Notes under the pieces: generated by a model
Seen by the model: the letters and a program-made list of their open reading frames with translations, nothing else
The model's database searches: none
Told to the model about the DNA's origin: nothing
Source of the DNA: Pseudisothecium myosuroides
Taxonomy: Eukaryota; Streptophyta; Bryopsida; Hypnales; Lembophyllaceae
Reading direction: 5' to 3'
NCBI GenBank assembly: GCA_951799445.1
Contig: OX637296.1
Location: 5,208,001 to 5,272,000 of the forward strand
Length of the DNA stretch: 64,000 nt
Translations under genes and position numbers: made by a program
Shown: positions 22,556 through 32,671 of the stretch, piece by piece
How positions within the stretch are numbered: the stretch's first letter is position 1
How the letters are laid out: the number at the start of each line of letters is the position of its first letter

Positions 22556-25500
22556 TCATGACCCCGTAGTTGGAGAGAGAACCCCACTTTCCTCCCTTCT
22601 ACTGGTGAACCAATTTCTGAAGTCATGAAATTTGTCGACCTTGATAGAATGTCGGATAGCCTTAAAAAACTCCAAATAATGATAAGTGTTATGTCTGCAC
22701 ATCGCAATGCACTCCAAGCACATCAGTGAGGCATCCACATTGAAACCTCTATAACTAGCATCAGTTCTTGCACAGAACGGGTACAAATTAAGACATGGAC
22801 GTGGCCTCTGGAATCAAACCATTAAGATAGCCACTCTAACTTGTCCTCGAACTGAGCATTACTGTCAGGTAACATGGTGCAACTATAGATGGAAGAATGC
22901 ACATTAATTACACTTTGTGATGACTAGTGTTTAAGCAGAGGACAACAAAGAGTTAGCCAACCTCAAGTGGAAGAGATCGGCGTAGTCTGGTCATCCTTTG
23001 CTTAAACGCTAGTCATTAGAAAGTATGGTTAGAGTGCATTCATCCAGCAAATATCCATCTTTAGTATCACTAAGACCAAAACTGTAAAGTCAGCTCTTCA
23101 CGTGCCAAGTAAAATTATGTAACCAGAAGTAGAACAATGTAGCAAAGTATACTTCGAGCCCGTCTGAGCACAGAGAATGTACTTACATCTCTAATAAGGT
23201 TTGCGCCAGCATCTCGTGGGTGTTGATTAGATGGTTGATGTAAGCTCGGGTGTGCTTTAGACACGTGTAGCACTTGCATCCACTCACCAAGGGTGTATTG
23301 TCAAGCCTGCGCCAAAGCCATGTGTTAAAAAAACATAATTGGGTTTCATCAGATTCAGTGAGGCAATTGAAACTGACAAATTCTGGAAGACTAGTTCAGT
23401 GGATTTGCTGTATCCTAATAAACTTCTAGAACAATATGCCTATGACATTGATTAAAAATCAGTAACAGAAAGGAGAGGCATGTACTTGTAGGCAACAGAG
23501 CGTAGGTTAATTTTTGCCGAGTCCTGACCACTTTTGGCAAGTTCTCCAGCAGGTGATTCACAATGAATATTTCTTGAAACATTCTCCATATCAAGGGGAA
23601 AGGTCATTGCATACCCTCCCTTCGTTAACATATATGGGTATCTGAGGCCCGTCAAGATTAACAGGTTCGATCTACAAGTTGATGTCCACAACCCATAGAG
23701 CTAAGAAAGAAATTTTTCTACTGACAACATCTAGAACGAGAAGGATACTGAAAACCTAAAAATTTGCAATAGCTCAAGAAGCAACAGAAGGGGAATTGTA
23801 CTTCGAAGCAGAAAGGGAAGAAACGCACACTAGAAAATATAAAAATGAGGCCAGGAAATGATCGATGAAGAGAATAACTTGTGATATGAGACATACAACT
23901 ACAATTTCAGCACTTAAAAGACACAACATCCGCCAATGAAGCTTGTGTCAAGGATACATGCTTTCAAAGAGATCAATGCCCGCTCCCACTGCTTGCAATA
24001 CCTCTTCTGCAGATGTCAAAATGTCATCAAAAGGTACACCACGAGGAGCTTAACCAAAGGAACAAGAACTGTTTTGCGAGATACTGAACAAAAAAAATTG
24101 ATATCTCATAAGTTACACGAGACATGGACAGTCCCTTTAAGACAAAGGGGGACGCATACCTGGCAAACCAATTCCACTCACATGACGAGGTTTCTCCGCT
24201 GGTAATTTGGCCTAAAGAACAATAAAGAAAGGAAAACAGTTCAGCTCCTAAGTGTCCAAGCTAAATATAGAAAGCCTATTTTGGAAGTTGCCAGCCGATT
24301 ACAGTAACTTTCAAAACATATACAGTACCTATAGGTCAAAAATGTAAGGTATGATTCTTCTTTCTATTGGTACATTCTAGTACTTCCTTGAAGCTTCTAA
24401 TGATTTATTTCAACTCTATAATGATAGGGAGGCAACTACTTTTGACCATTTAGGCACTTAGTCGTTAGTTACAACATTCAAAGACAACTTCACATCACCA
24501 TACAAAACTCCAAGTAGTAAACGTACAGTCACTTCTTCCATTTGCAGTGCACGCTGTGCAGCATCTTCGCCCATGCCGAAGCCGGCCAAAGAAAATCCTG
24601 GACACCGACAGCAAATTAGTCAATAGTTGTACTACCATTAGTACCATAATTCAAATTCCAGCATAGTCTTGTAAGCAATTACCGCCCAGCACGTGAGGCA
24701 ATGTCAGACAGCTTCTTTAAGCCCAAGTGCCAAGATGGCCAAAAGTGACTGTCCCATATCTTTAAGAGTTGGAATTAATCATATTGGAAGCTTCAAGGAA
24801 GGACTAAAACGTACCAATAGAAAGACGAATCACACCCTATATTTTTTAAGTAAGGAAATATGATCCGAGAGTGAGTAGAATCTACTATGAACTTCTACAA
24901 TCTATTTATACCTTGACCTTCAAAGACCATGGATTCATATATATAAACGATAGGCTGAACAATACCCACTACATTGCGAGTGGCCGTTTGCTCTGCAGAC
25001 CGAATCCTTTCCTCCATACTGGACGCTCCGACCACGACACCAAGGCACCTATTTCCGTATTCTGCCTAGAGCCACAGTTTCTAAGTCAAATTTCCAAAGT
25101 AACAAGAATGTTCCGCAGTTCAGAAATTTGATATACAGCAAGATTTCGATTGCCAGTACGCTGAAGTTGAAAGCATAAAGAAAACTCAAAACTCAAGCAG
25201 TAGTTGAAAGAAAAAAAATTACAATGCAAGCCCCTCACGATACACCCCTCTAATAAAATTTGACACATTCATAAGGACCAGATTGTAGCTCGCCACGAAG
25301 CCAATTAGAATTAGCAAAGAAATTTAGATAAAATCTAAAGAAATCGAGGAGATCTACTTCGTACGGTGCATTGATTCTTTTGGTAAGCGGCATACATGTT
25401 GCAACGAGAGGCAGTGGTCCAGCCACTGCAGAGTGCGGTCCACTGACAAGCGGTTACGTTTCTCAGTCGCCCAGCTGGGAACTTCATCGGGCAGGCTGGC

Positions 25501-27361
25501 CCACAAGTCGGGTTTGCATGCGTTCACGACCTCCATATATTTTGCAGGTCCCACCTGACTAACAATTCATTAGCACCGATCGGCAACAAGCAAAAAAACA
25601 GAATATAGCCGTCCTGAACTTACAATGCTCTTATTCCACAAGTCTCCACACACAGCATTATTATCAAACAAATAACCTGTCCTAAATGTCAACAATTTCA
25701 AAGATAAGATTATAACCCCAAAGTGCCCAAACTCAAAAATAAAAGTCCATTCTAAAAGAAACATATTGTCTATCATTCCAAATGTAGGACACGATTTCTT
25801 CTTTCTATTGACACACTTTGTTACCTTCCTTGAAACCTCCTAAATGACCGATTTCAACATGTGTAGATATGGAAGCAACCGTAACTTGGCACTCAGGGGC
25901 TAAAGTGTGGATCCAAATGCAAAGAAAGGATCAAATTACAAGTATCTCAACGTCATAAGATGACAAAACTCATGCAATTCATGTAACAATATAAAGTGTT
26001 GAGGACAGTGTACATACTATGCGTCGACCAGATGAAGTCTCAAAAGAAGCACCCAATTTGGAAGACGCTTCCCCTGATTCATCCATGAGGCAGTCTCTCG
26101 CCACAGCAATCATCCCAAAACCAGTCAAACTGACTAACTTGTGAATTCCTCCAGCCTTAGCCACGATGGTTGATAATGGATTATCCAAGCTGTATTTTCC
26201 AACAATGTCAGCATAAGTAGCCACTCCACGCACTAATTACCCTTGCTAGTTCTTAGAATGGAACAGAGGAGGAAGGAAAAAGTCGGCAAGGAAGTAGTAA
26301 CTCGATCGGGCACAAAAGTTACCCAAGTACATTACCTAAAGTCTGATCTTGAAATTCCAAACCAAGAACTAGAAATGAACAATTCCACTTTCAAACACAA
26401 ACACACCCCAACTGTCATGGATTACACTTTGAGCTACCACAGCATGCCAATCTACATTCCAACAATGCCAACAACCAGCAGCGGCTTGCAATAACATTCG
26501 TGTATGGTACACCTTAAATCAGCTGACCTAATTCTAGTTCATTCAAACAAAAGTAATGCACATAAGAGATTGTCAGAACTTTCAACTTCTTGCACTAATA
26601 TTCACCATGACTTTACACGATGAGCACCAGAATCTCGTCCCAGAATTCCTAACTCACACTGCAGAGTTTAGGTCGAGTTTGAGAATTGCCTCTTCTGTGG
26701 AAGCAAAAGGTTCCAGAATGGAGAGCAATTGGGGCACCGCAGTTTGAAATCTCTACAAGAGATGGGATTTTGAGACACAAAATCAAGCAGGGCCAGATTT
26801 GGAAACAAAATGCAAGAATCATGTGACTGAAATAGCGAATTCAGACAAGCACTACAGTCCCATAGCATCTCGAGATCACTAGAAGACATTCCTCCTGAGA
26901 AGAAAATAGCGCATGGCCTAATATTCCGCCACAAGATGACGGAGAAGACGATAGAACGATCAAATGGCTCTAAGAGAATAGACAAAAATTCTCAAAAGCC
27001 AAGGAGAATCTTGTGCTAAGTACCCATTCGCAAAAATATTCCTACAGAGGTCGGTCTATGCAAGAATATTTTTAGACATAAAATCCCAAATAAAATTCCT
27101 TCAGATCCCTCCCTCCCTTCCACCTTACCGTTCATGAATTCTCAAGCATCAAAAAAAAAAAAAAACTTACAAGTGCAACGGAGTGAATTGACACGCCACA
27201 GCATCAGGATGCAGTGTTTGCAGCAGATCGGGGGGGATGAAGGCCGGCAACCCTTTCCTTGTGAGAAGTAACAAACTCGGAGTCTCCAGAGGTAACCCCG
27301 AGGCCAACTGCAAAGTCCCGAGCCGTGCTCCCGCACTCCATGTCCGCACCGCAAACTCCAT
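22556..27361 (-). CDS. QTRT2: Queuine tRNA-ribosyltransferase accessory subunit 2 (10 exons, 402 aa)
   Basis: Exons in transcript order: 27361-27171, 26189-26018, 25554-25396, 25065-24966, 24597-24527, 24211-24160, 24006-23958, 23641-23486, 23306-23187, 22694-22556. All introns are GT-AG and every phase closes. The product is the non-catalytic partner of QTRT1 in eukaryotic tRNA-guanine transglycosylase, which swaps G34 for queuine in tRNAs with GUN anticodons; the family acts in cytosol and at mitochondria. Visible support: N-terminal [30 protein letters not shown], the [14 protein letters not shown] helix and [10 protein letters not shown]. The zinc site is Cys327, Cys329, Cys332 and His358 (CxC-x2-C-x25-H), the exact family spacing, with the His on the last exon. 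The catalytic Asp of QTRT1 is replaced by Glu263 in GIDLFESI, as expected for subunit 2. Length is close to the human protein (about 415 aa). The start is the first ATG of the conserved frame. Confidence 0.93.
22918..23018. repeat. Short hairpin in QTRT2 intron 9
   Basis: TGATGACTAGTGTTTAAGCA at 22918 and its near-complement ending at 23018 (TGCTTAAACGCTAGTCATTA) form arms of about 25 bp around 50 bp. It lies wholly inside the intron between exons 9 and 10. It may be a tiny MITE; no target duplication was defined. Confidence 0.5.
24342..24465 (+). repeat. Intronic repeat R, copy A (QTRT2 intron 5)
   Basis: About 120 bp containing CTTTCTATTGGTACATTCTA and CTTCCTTGAAGCTTC. An inverted copy lies at 24725-24845 and a direct copy at 25783-25905, all in introns of the same gene. 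Confidence 0.6.
24725..24845 (-). repeat. Intronic repeat R, copy B, inverted (QTRT2 intron 4)
   Basis: Reverse-complement match to copy A across GAAGCTTCAAGGAAGG and ACGTACCAATAGAAAGACGA. With copy A it brackets exon 5 (24527-24597). Confidence 0.6.
25783..25905 (+). repeat. Intronic repeat R, copy C (QTRT2 intron 2)
   Basis: Diverged direct copy recognised by TTCTTCTTTCTATTGACACA and CCTTCCTTGAAACC in the order seen in copy A. Confidence 0.5.
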
Positions 27362-27960
27362 CTCACTCTCTCCCCAGACGAATCCCTACTAAAAAACCCT
27401 CACAAAGCTCTCGACTCTTGTTAATACATCTTGAAGGAAAAAAAAGCGGAGAAATGTAAGAGTAGTAAGTGAGAGATTCTGCGGCAGAGGTCGCGTTCTG
27501 TTCGCGTTCTGTTCGTTGGTGTTGTGGTGCACTTGCAACTTGGGACTGAGGAATTGTCGGCGAGGTTTTCGGCGAAAGGTGTATCCGGCTATGGCGGAGG
27601 TGAGGGCCGGGGGCTTGAAGCCTTAAACCCTAAACCCCGGAAAACAGAACCCCTGTCACCTCTTGTCGTTTGGGGAAGGAGCTTTCGACTTTTTTTCTTT
27701 TTCTTTATCGCCCGGCATCTTTTTCTTTTTAATTTTCGGTTTCTTTTTCTTTTTCTCCTCGGTTGCAGTTTCCGTACGTCATGGAGGAAGTGGATGGGGT
27801 CGGTGCCAACTGTACGTCCGTACCAGTGACGTTCTTTCTTTTTCTTTTCTTTTTCTTCTTTTTTGAAGCTGCAGGGATTGTGATAGCAGGTTTTCGTACA
27901 AATTTTAGTGTGTATGGTTTTGCAAGTGTAGTGGAAACACCTATAACCGTCAAAATAAGA
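27362..27960. promoter_or_regulatory. QTRT2 promoter, possibly bidirectional, with telo box
   Basis: GC-richer DNA just upstream of the QTRT2 start. It holds a double telo-box-like motif AAACCCTAAACCC at 27625-27637, typical of promoters of plant housekeeping and translation-related genes. On the plus strand a short ATGGCGGAG followed by the donor-like GTGAGG occurs near 27591, and a pyrimidine-rich tract follows to 27865. A divergent transcript is possible, but no downstream exons were found. Confidence 0.35.
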
Positions 27961-28419
27961 AATTCAGCATAGTTGGAGGCACCTTTTCCAAAAAATAATA
28001 TTTTTGTAGAATTAGCAATTGAAAATCATGAATTTTTAGAAAAAAAATTAGACATTTCAGATATGGCATGTAATTTCTATGAATTTTCAAAGTGGAAGCT
28101 CTCTACAGTAGACCTGAAACTCAAAATCTAACAAAATCAGTAGTCAACTAATTGCAGTTAAAGTAAGGGGACAATTTAATGACGCTTTTGAGGGACACTT
28201 AAATGGAAGTCTAGGATACATGAATGGATACATGGACGGTTATGGGTGTTTTTGCCTTAAGGTATGTGTATCAATAATCATTACTAATTACAACCAATCT
28301 TATTTAGTACTATTAAACATAAATTACATTTTTTATTCTTAATGGCAATTGAAAGAGGATTCCTAATTACTTTAGCAAGCATTATTTGGACTTCATATGT
28401 ATGTAATAAATTAGGCTAT
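27961..28419. other. AT-rich spacer, no gene seen
   Basis: No exons or repeat boundaries recognised. Confidence 0.45.
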
Positions 28420-28600
28420 TTGTTTTGTTTGTTTGTTAAATGAGATCTCTGGAACATTGCATCCTTTAGTTGCTCATGGTACCATTAGAAGCTCTTTGCA
28501 AGGAGGGGTGTACAAACTTGGTTTTGTGGTATTTAAACATACAATGTGAAAGCTATGGATTTTTTAAGTTATTTTTGGATCTTAAGCTATCCTAAATCAT
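28420..28600 (+). mobile_element. Helitron-like repeat fragment
   Basis: TTAGGCTATTTGTTTTGTTT followed by GAGATCTCTGGAAC and a TTTTGTGGTATTT block match the 5' part of the family at 7964-8207. The CTRR end is missing, so this copy is truncated or decayed. Confidence 0.45.
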
Positions 28601-29162
28601 GAATCATGACAAAAATTAGACCAACAATATAAGGCTATATCAGTAAATTATGAAAAAAAATTGTAGATGTAACAAAAATCAACAATAGACCTTCTTCATA
28701 TTTTCATTGTGCACATCTTATGCAACCAATATTTAGACTGTAGGTTGGCTTTCTAATTCAAATGTAGGTTTGGCATTTGGAGGTAGTATTGGCTATGGAT
28801 GTATATACCTGATGCATACCTATAATCATTATTGCCCAAAATGTCGCACTTGTATTAGACTAGTAATAAGTTAGACTAAAATCCAAATATTAGTTGTATA
28901 AGATGTTCACAATCAAAACCGATGAGAGCCTAAAAGAATCTATTTGCATAGTGTGTTTCTTTTGTATCATTTTTTGCATCTTGCTACAAAAAAATGTAAA
29001 AGGATTTTTTGCAACAAAAATTACCTTTTTTATTACATTATAGATGAATTCATGGTGTCTTTGAAACCAATAGCCAAATTTTACCAAGATATCACCTAGG
29101 ATATATATAGATATCACCAAATATCACTAGAATAATGAAGAATTAGCTACCTACAATTTATA

Positions 29163-29196
29163 AATGAAAAATGAAAAATGAAAAATGAAAAATGAA
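29163..29196. repeat. (AAAAATG)n microsatellite
   Basis: Five consecutive heptamer-like units of AAAAATG. Confidence 0.8.
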
Positions 29197-29363
29197 TTAT
29201 GGTATTCTTGATTTTTGGTGCATCTACAAATTAACAATACTTTAAAATTTCATAGCTTAATGTTCTCAAGGTGTCCAAATAATGCATGATGAAGTGTGTT
29301 GGAATCTTCTCTCACTTGCCAATAAGACCGATAAAAATGAATTATATTTAATAGTAGTAACTA

Positions 29364-29630
29364 TCATCAGAGGAGATTCGGGCTTCTAAAAGACTGCAAG
29401 TTTCCAGACTGTGGTAACTCTGCAGAAATGCTGGGACGCTACCAAATGGCCAGTCTGACTTGGCCAAACGATTGCTACATCATTTTTTTTTGAATTTTTT
29501 TTAGTATTCTTTTAACATTTTAATATCTTTTTTTTAAAATAATTTTTCTTTTCCTAACAGCATTGGTTGGTTTCCAGCATTGGGAACAACCCTAAAACGA
29601 TCTTTCCGAGGCTCAGATCTCCTCTAATGG
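29364..29630. mobile_element. TIR MITE, AGAGGAGAT family
   Basis: The left end TCAGAGGAGATTCGGGCT and right end, with reverse complement CCATTAGAGGAGATCTGAGC, are inverted repeats about 267 bp apart with an AT-rich middle. It resembles the elements at 58856-59152 and 63645-63908 in size, ends, AT-rich core and a GGGAACA motif. Confidence 0.5.
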
Positions 29631-29985
29631 ATTAGTTTGTATTAATGCCAATTATAAGTACACTTGCAATTATAAAAGCATCACCAATAGTAAGGTATGA
29701 GCACCTAAAAGCACCATTTGGGGGGTCTTACTCTATCTCAATGGTCATATAACCAAAAAAATTGATGAGATTATCAATAAATTTAAGAAAAATACAACAA
29801 AAATGGTTTTGTAATTTTTTGACTCTCAAATTATTTTTTACAAATTTTCAAAGTTGAAAACATATGATACCCTTTAAGCAATATTAGGCTCACCTTAAAT
29901 TGACATTTTAAAGTACAAAATGTTTCAACTATCGTTGGTTGTTTTAAAAACTTTTTACTTCTAATTTAATTTTTTTTAAAGTCTA

Positions 29986-30150
29986 CACTAGAAGAAATTT
30001 GCGCTTGTCTCATCATAATCTATATGACGCATTTGTTGAAGCAAATGCAAAATTTGCATTGAAAAACGTAGAAAAACGCAGATTTTGTGTTTGCCTCAAC
30101 AAACACGTCATGTAGATTTTCTTGAGGCAAACATAGATTTCTTCTAGTTC
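29986..30150. mobile_element. Hairpin MITE with CACTAGAAGAAAT end
   Basis: Arms of about 75 bp pair imperfectly: CACTAGAAGAAATTTGCGCT at the left and the complement of AGATTTCTTCTAGTTC at the right, with matching TATATGACGCATTTGTTG and CAACAAACACGTCATGTA inside. The start is CACTA-like. No target duplication was clear. Confidence 0.55.
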
Positions 30151-31731
30151 TATGATGGATTTTGAATATATAAAACATGTCAGTCAAATGCATTTTGGGA
30201 GTGATGAAGAATAGAAAGTGTCTCAATTGGGTGACTATTAGGTTATGACAAAATTTCATCTCTTCAAAATGTTGGATCACTATTTTTAGAAAGTAGATCA
30301 ATTATTTAATCCACTTCTCTAAAACTTACTATTTTAATGTCCAATTAATTTCAAGTCTCCTATTGTGCAACAATAAAATTTTCTTTCACCATTTCTTATG
30401 CTAATGTATTATTTTATATATGAATGTACTACATGCACATGAAGAATTACTATTTAGAATAGTTTCTCAAATCCTTGCAAAAATTACTTATATGACTAAG
30501 TCTAAACTCAAGTCCAAGTAGTAATTGAGTTTTTCATTCAAAATTGCCAATATCTATGTAGTTGGTGAATAGATGACAATATTACAACAAAATAGTGAAA
30601 ACACCAACTTTGGATGAAAAGTGTGCAACCAATGCGTGGCTTTGGCCCTGACCAAAGTTTTTCACTTTGTCATTGCAAAAATTGTACTTTACTGGAATTG
30701 GTAACCCTATCAAATATCATTTTTTTCTTACAAAAAAATAATTGTGAAAATAATACATTAGCATAAGAATGAAAGAGATATTTTTTTATTTTGCACACGA
30801 GTAAACTTACTATTGGTAGGAAACTTATATAGCAAGTTGCATTGAGGTGATGTAACAAGTGATCCCACTACCTAAACAAGTGACATGCATTTTTGTCATG
30901 ATGAAGTTTTGTCGTATTATAGGCAAATTTCTAATAAAAGACAACATTTTAAATATTACATTATTTAATAATGACAACAAGGTGTCATTGGATTTCCACA
31001 TAATAGGGTAATCTAATCATTAACTTAGAGAAAATAATTGGTGGAAAAGACAATTTGCAGCTAGTGTCAAATGCAACTTCATCATTGATATTTGTCAAAT
31101 ATGTTTTTTAATAATAAGATTTTGGTGTATCTTCTATAATTTATTGATTTATTGAATATTCAAGGACTCACAACTATATATTTTACTCCTAGATTTCTAT
31201 TCTTGGCATTTTTTTCATTTTCATAATAATGTTATGGATGTATTCAAAACTAAGTGGAATATTGCTAAATGGATGAAATATGCTTCAAATTGGATGAAAA
31301 TTGATCAAATAGATGAAAAAGCAAAATGAAGAATTGAAAATTTTGACATTTCTTCAATATTTTTTTTAGAAAATTAGGGATTCTTATATAATAAAGGTAA
31401 AGCTAAATGATAGCAAAATATTTGATAATAGCATTTTTGATGGATTAGTAACATCCTAAGAATTGAAACGACACCCAAGTATTGTTTCTTACAACCATTT
31501 TTTTCTACTTGTGAGTACTACAAGGATACTAATTTGATTTAAACAAAAGCATGTTGCATATGTAAAATAAAATGAACAATATATTAAAAAATTCCTTGAT
31601 TGTTCCTTGTAGTGATGGCATTCTAGAGTGACATTTATCCGTGTGGTATACATTGATTGGATACACATGACACAAGATTATCTAAATATAATCATACCAT
31701 GGTTGATGCAATGCTAAAATATCTTAGTCTT
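30151..31731. other. AT-rich spacer, no gene seen
   Basis: No coding tract was recognised. The part near 31505-31620 is a copy of the dispersed repeat at 1620-1765. Confidence 0.45.
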
Positions 31732-32671
31732 TTAACCCCTAAAGGACCGTTGTCCCTTTAGGGGACAAATGCGTTTTTGGGCAGGTACCTACAGGCTGAA
31801 ATTTTCTCCTGATTTTTTGAAAAATTTTCTGGAGGTAGAAAATCTGATTAGCTTCGTGGGAATATAATTTTTTTCACAATCGGTGCCCGGGAAAAAAAGT
31901 TATGACCAAATAAGCTCAAACGAGGGGACGGCGGGCAGCCCGGGCAGCCAAAAAAATGGACAAAAATTTGAATTTTTTTTTTTAATATTTTTTTTCTCAT
32001 AGATTATATTTTTGTCTATTTAAAAAGCTTTGATTCATTTCATTTGGATATGTTATGAGAAAGTTATGGACATTCTTGTTTTTCGGGCAGTTAAAGCATC
32101 TTCTTGAAAAAAATAACTTGTAGGATTCATTTCTGAATGCAATTTTTCAAATTTTTCAATTTTTTTTTTTTTGCATGGTCTGATTTACTTGTTAGAACAA
32201 TCTCACCATTGGGATTAGTGTATTTTAATTCCATCTAAATATATTAATGTTTTAGATTTTCCTTCTATCTCATACCTATTTCTACTTAACAATTTTTTTA
32301 AGAATGAAAATTAAGTTTTTTTGAATTTCTTTTTTTTTCCTAGACTCTCAACTCAATTCTCCACTATAAAGATTAGAAGCTCAAAACTCTGTAGTGCAAA
32401 ATATTTAAGTTAAAAATGTTCAAAGTCAAAAAATCTAGTCCCGCAATGTGCTGAAAAACTTGTTTTTTCCACTTTAAACGCAGATATCTTGCAATCTGAG
32501 CGGTCAAAAATTCTGAAATTCTTTCCACACACTCTCATACTAGTTAGGTGTAAGATCCTATGTTTAGATGTGGGAAAAAAACAATTTTCAATTTTTTTTA
32601 CTCTTTGCTATAGATATGACAGTTTTGAGTGTTTTTTGGCAGAAAAAAGGCCTTGGTCCTTTAGGGGTTAA
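31732..32671. mobile_element. piggyBac-like non-autonomous element flanked by TTAA
   Basis: The left end TTAACCCCTAAAGGACC and the right end GGTCCTTTAGGGGTTAA are perfect 17-bp inverted repeats 940 bp apart. TTAA at both outer ends with ends beginning CCC is the hallmark of piggyBac insertion (known for the superfamily). TTAA is self-complementary and could instead belong to the TIR. There is no transposase frame. Partial ends of the same kind occur at about 1490, 34785, 42715 and 52530. Confidence 0.55.

Noticed and set aside
27625..27637. AAACCCTAAACCC as telomere repeat
   Set aside because: Fewer than two full units inside a promoter; better explained as a telo box.
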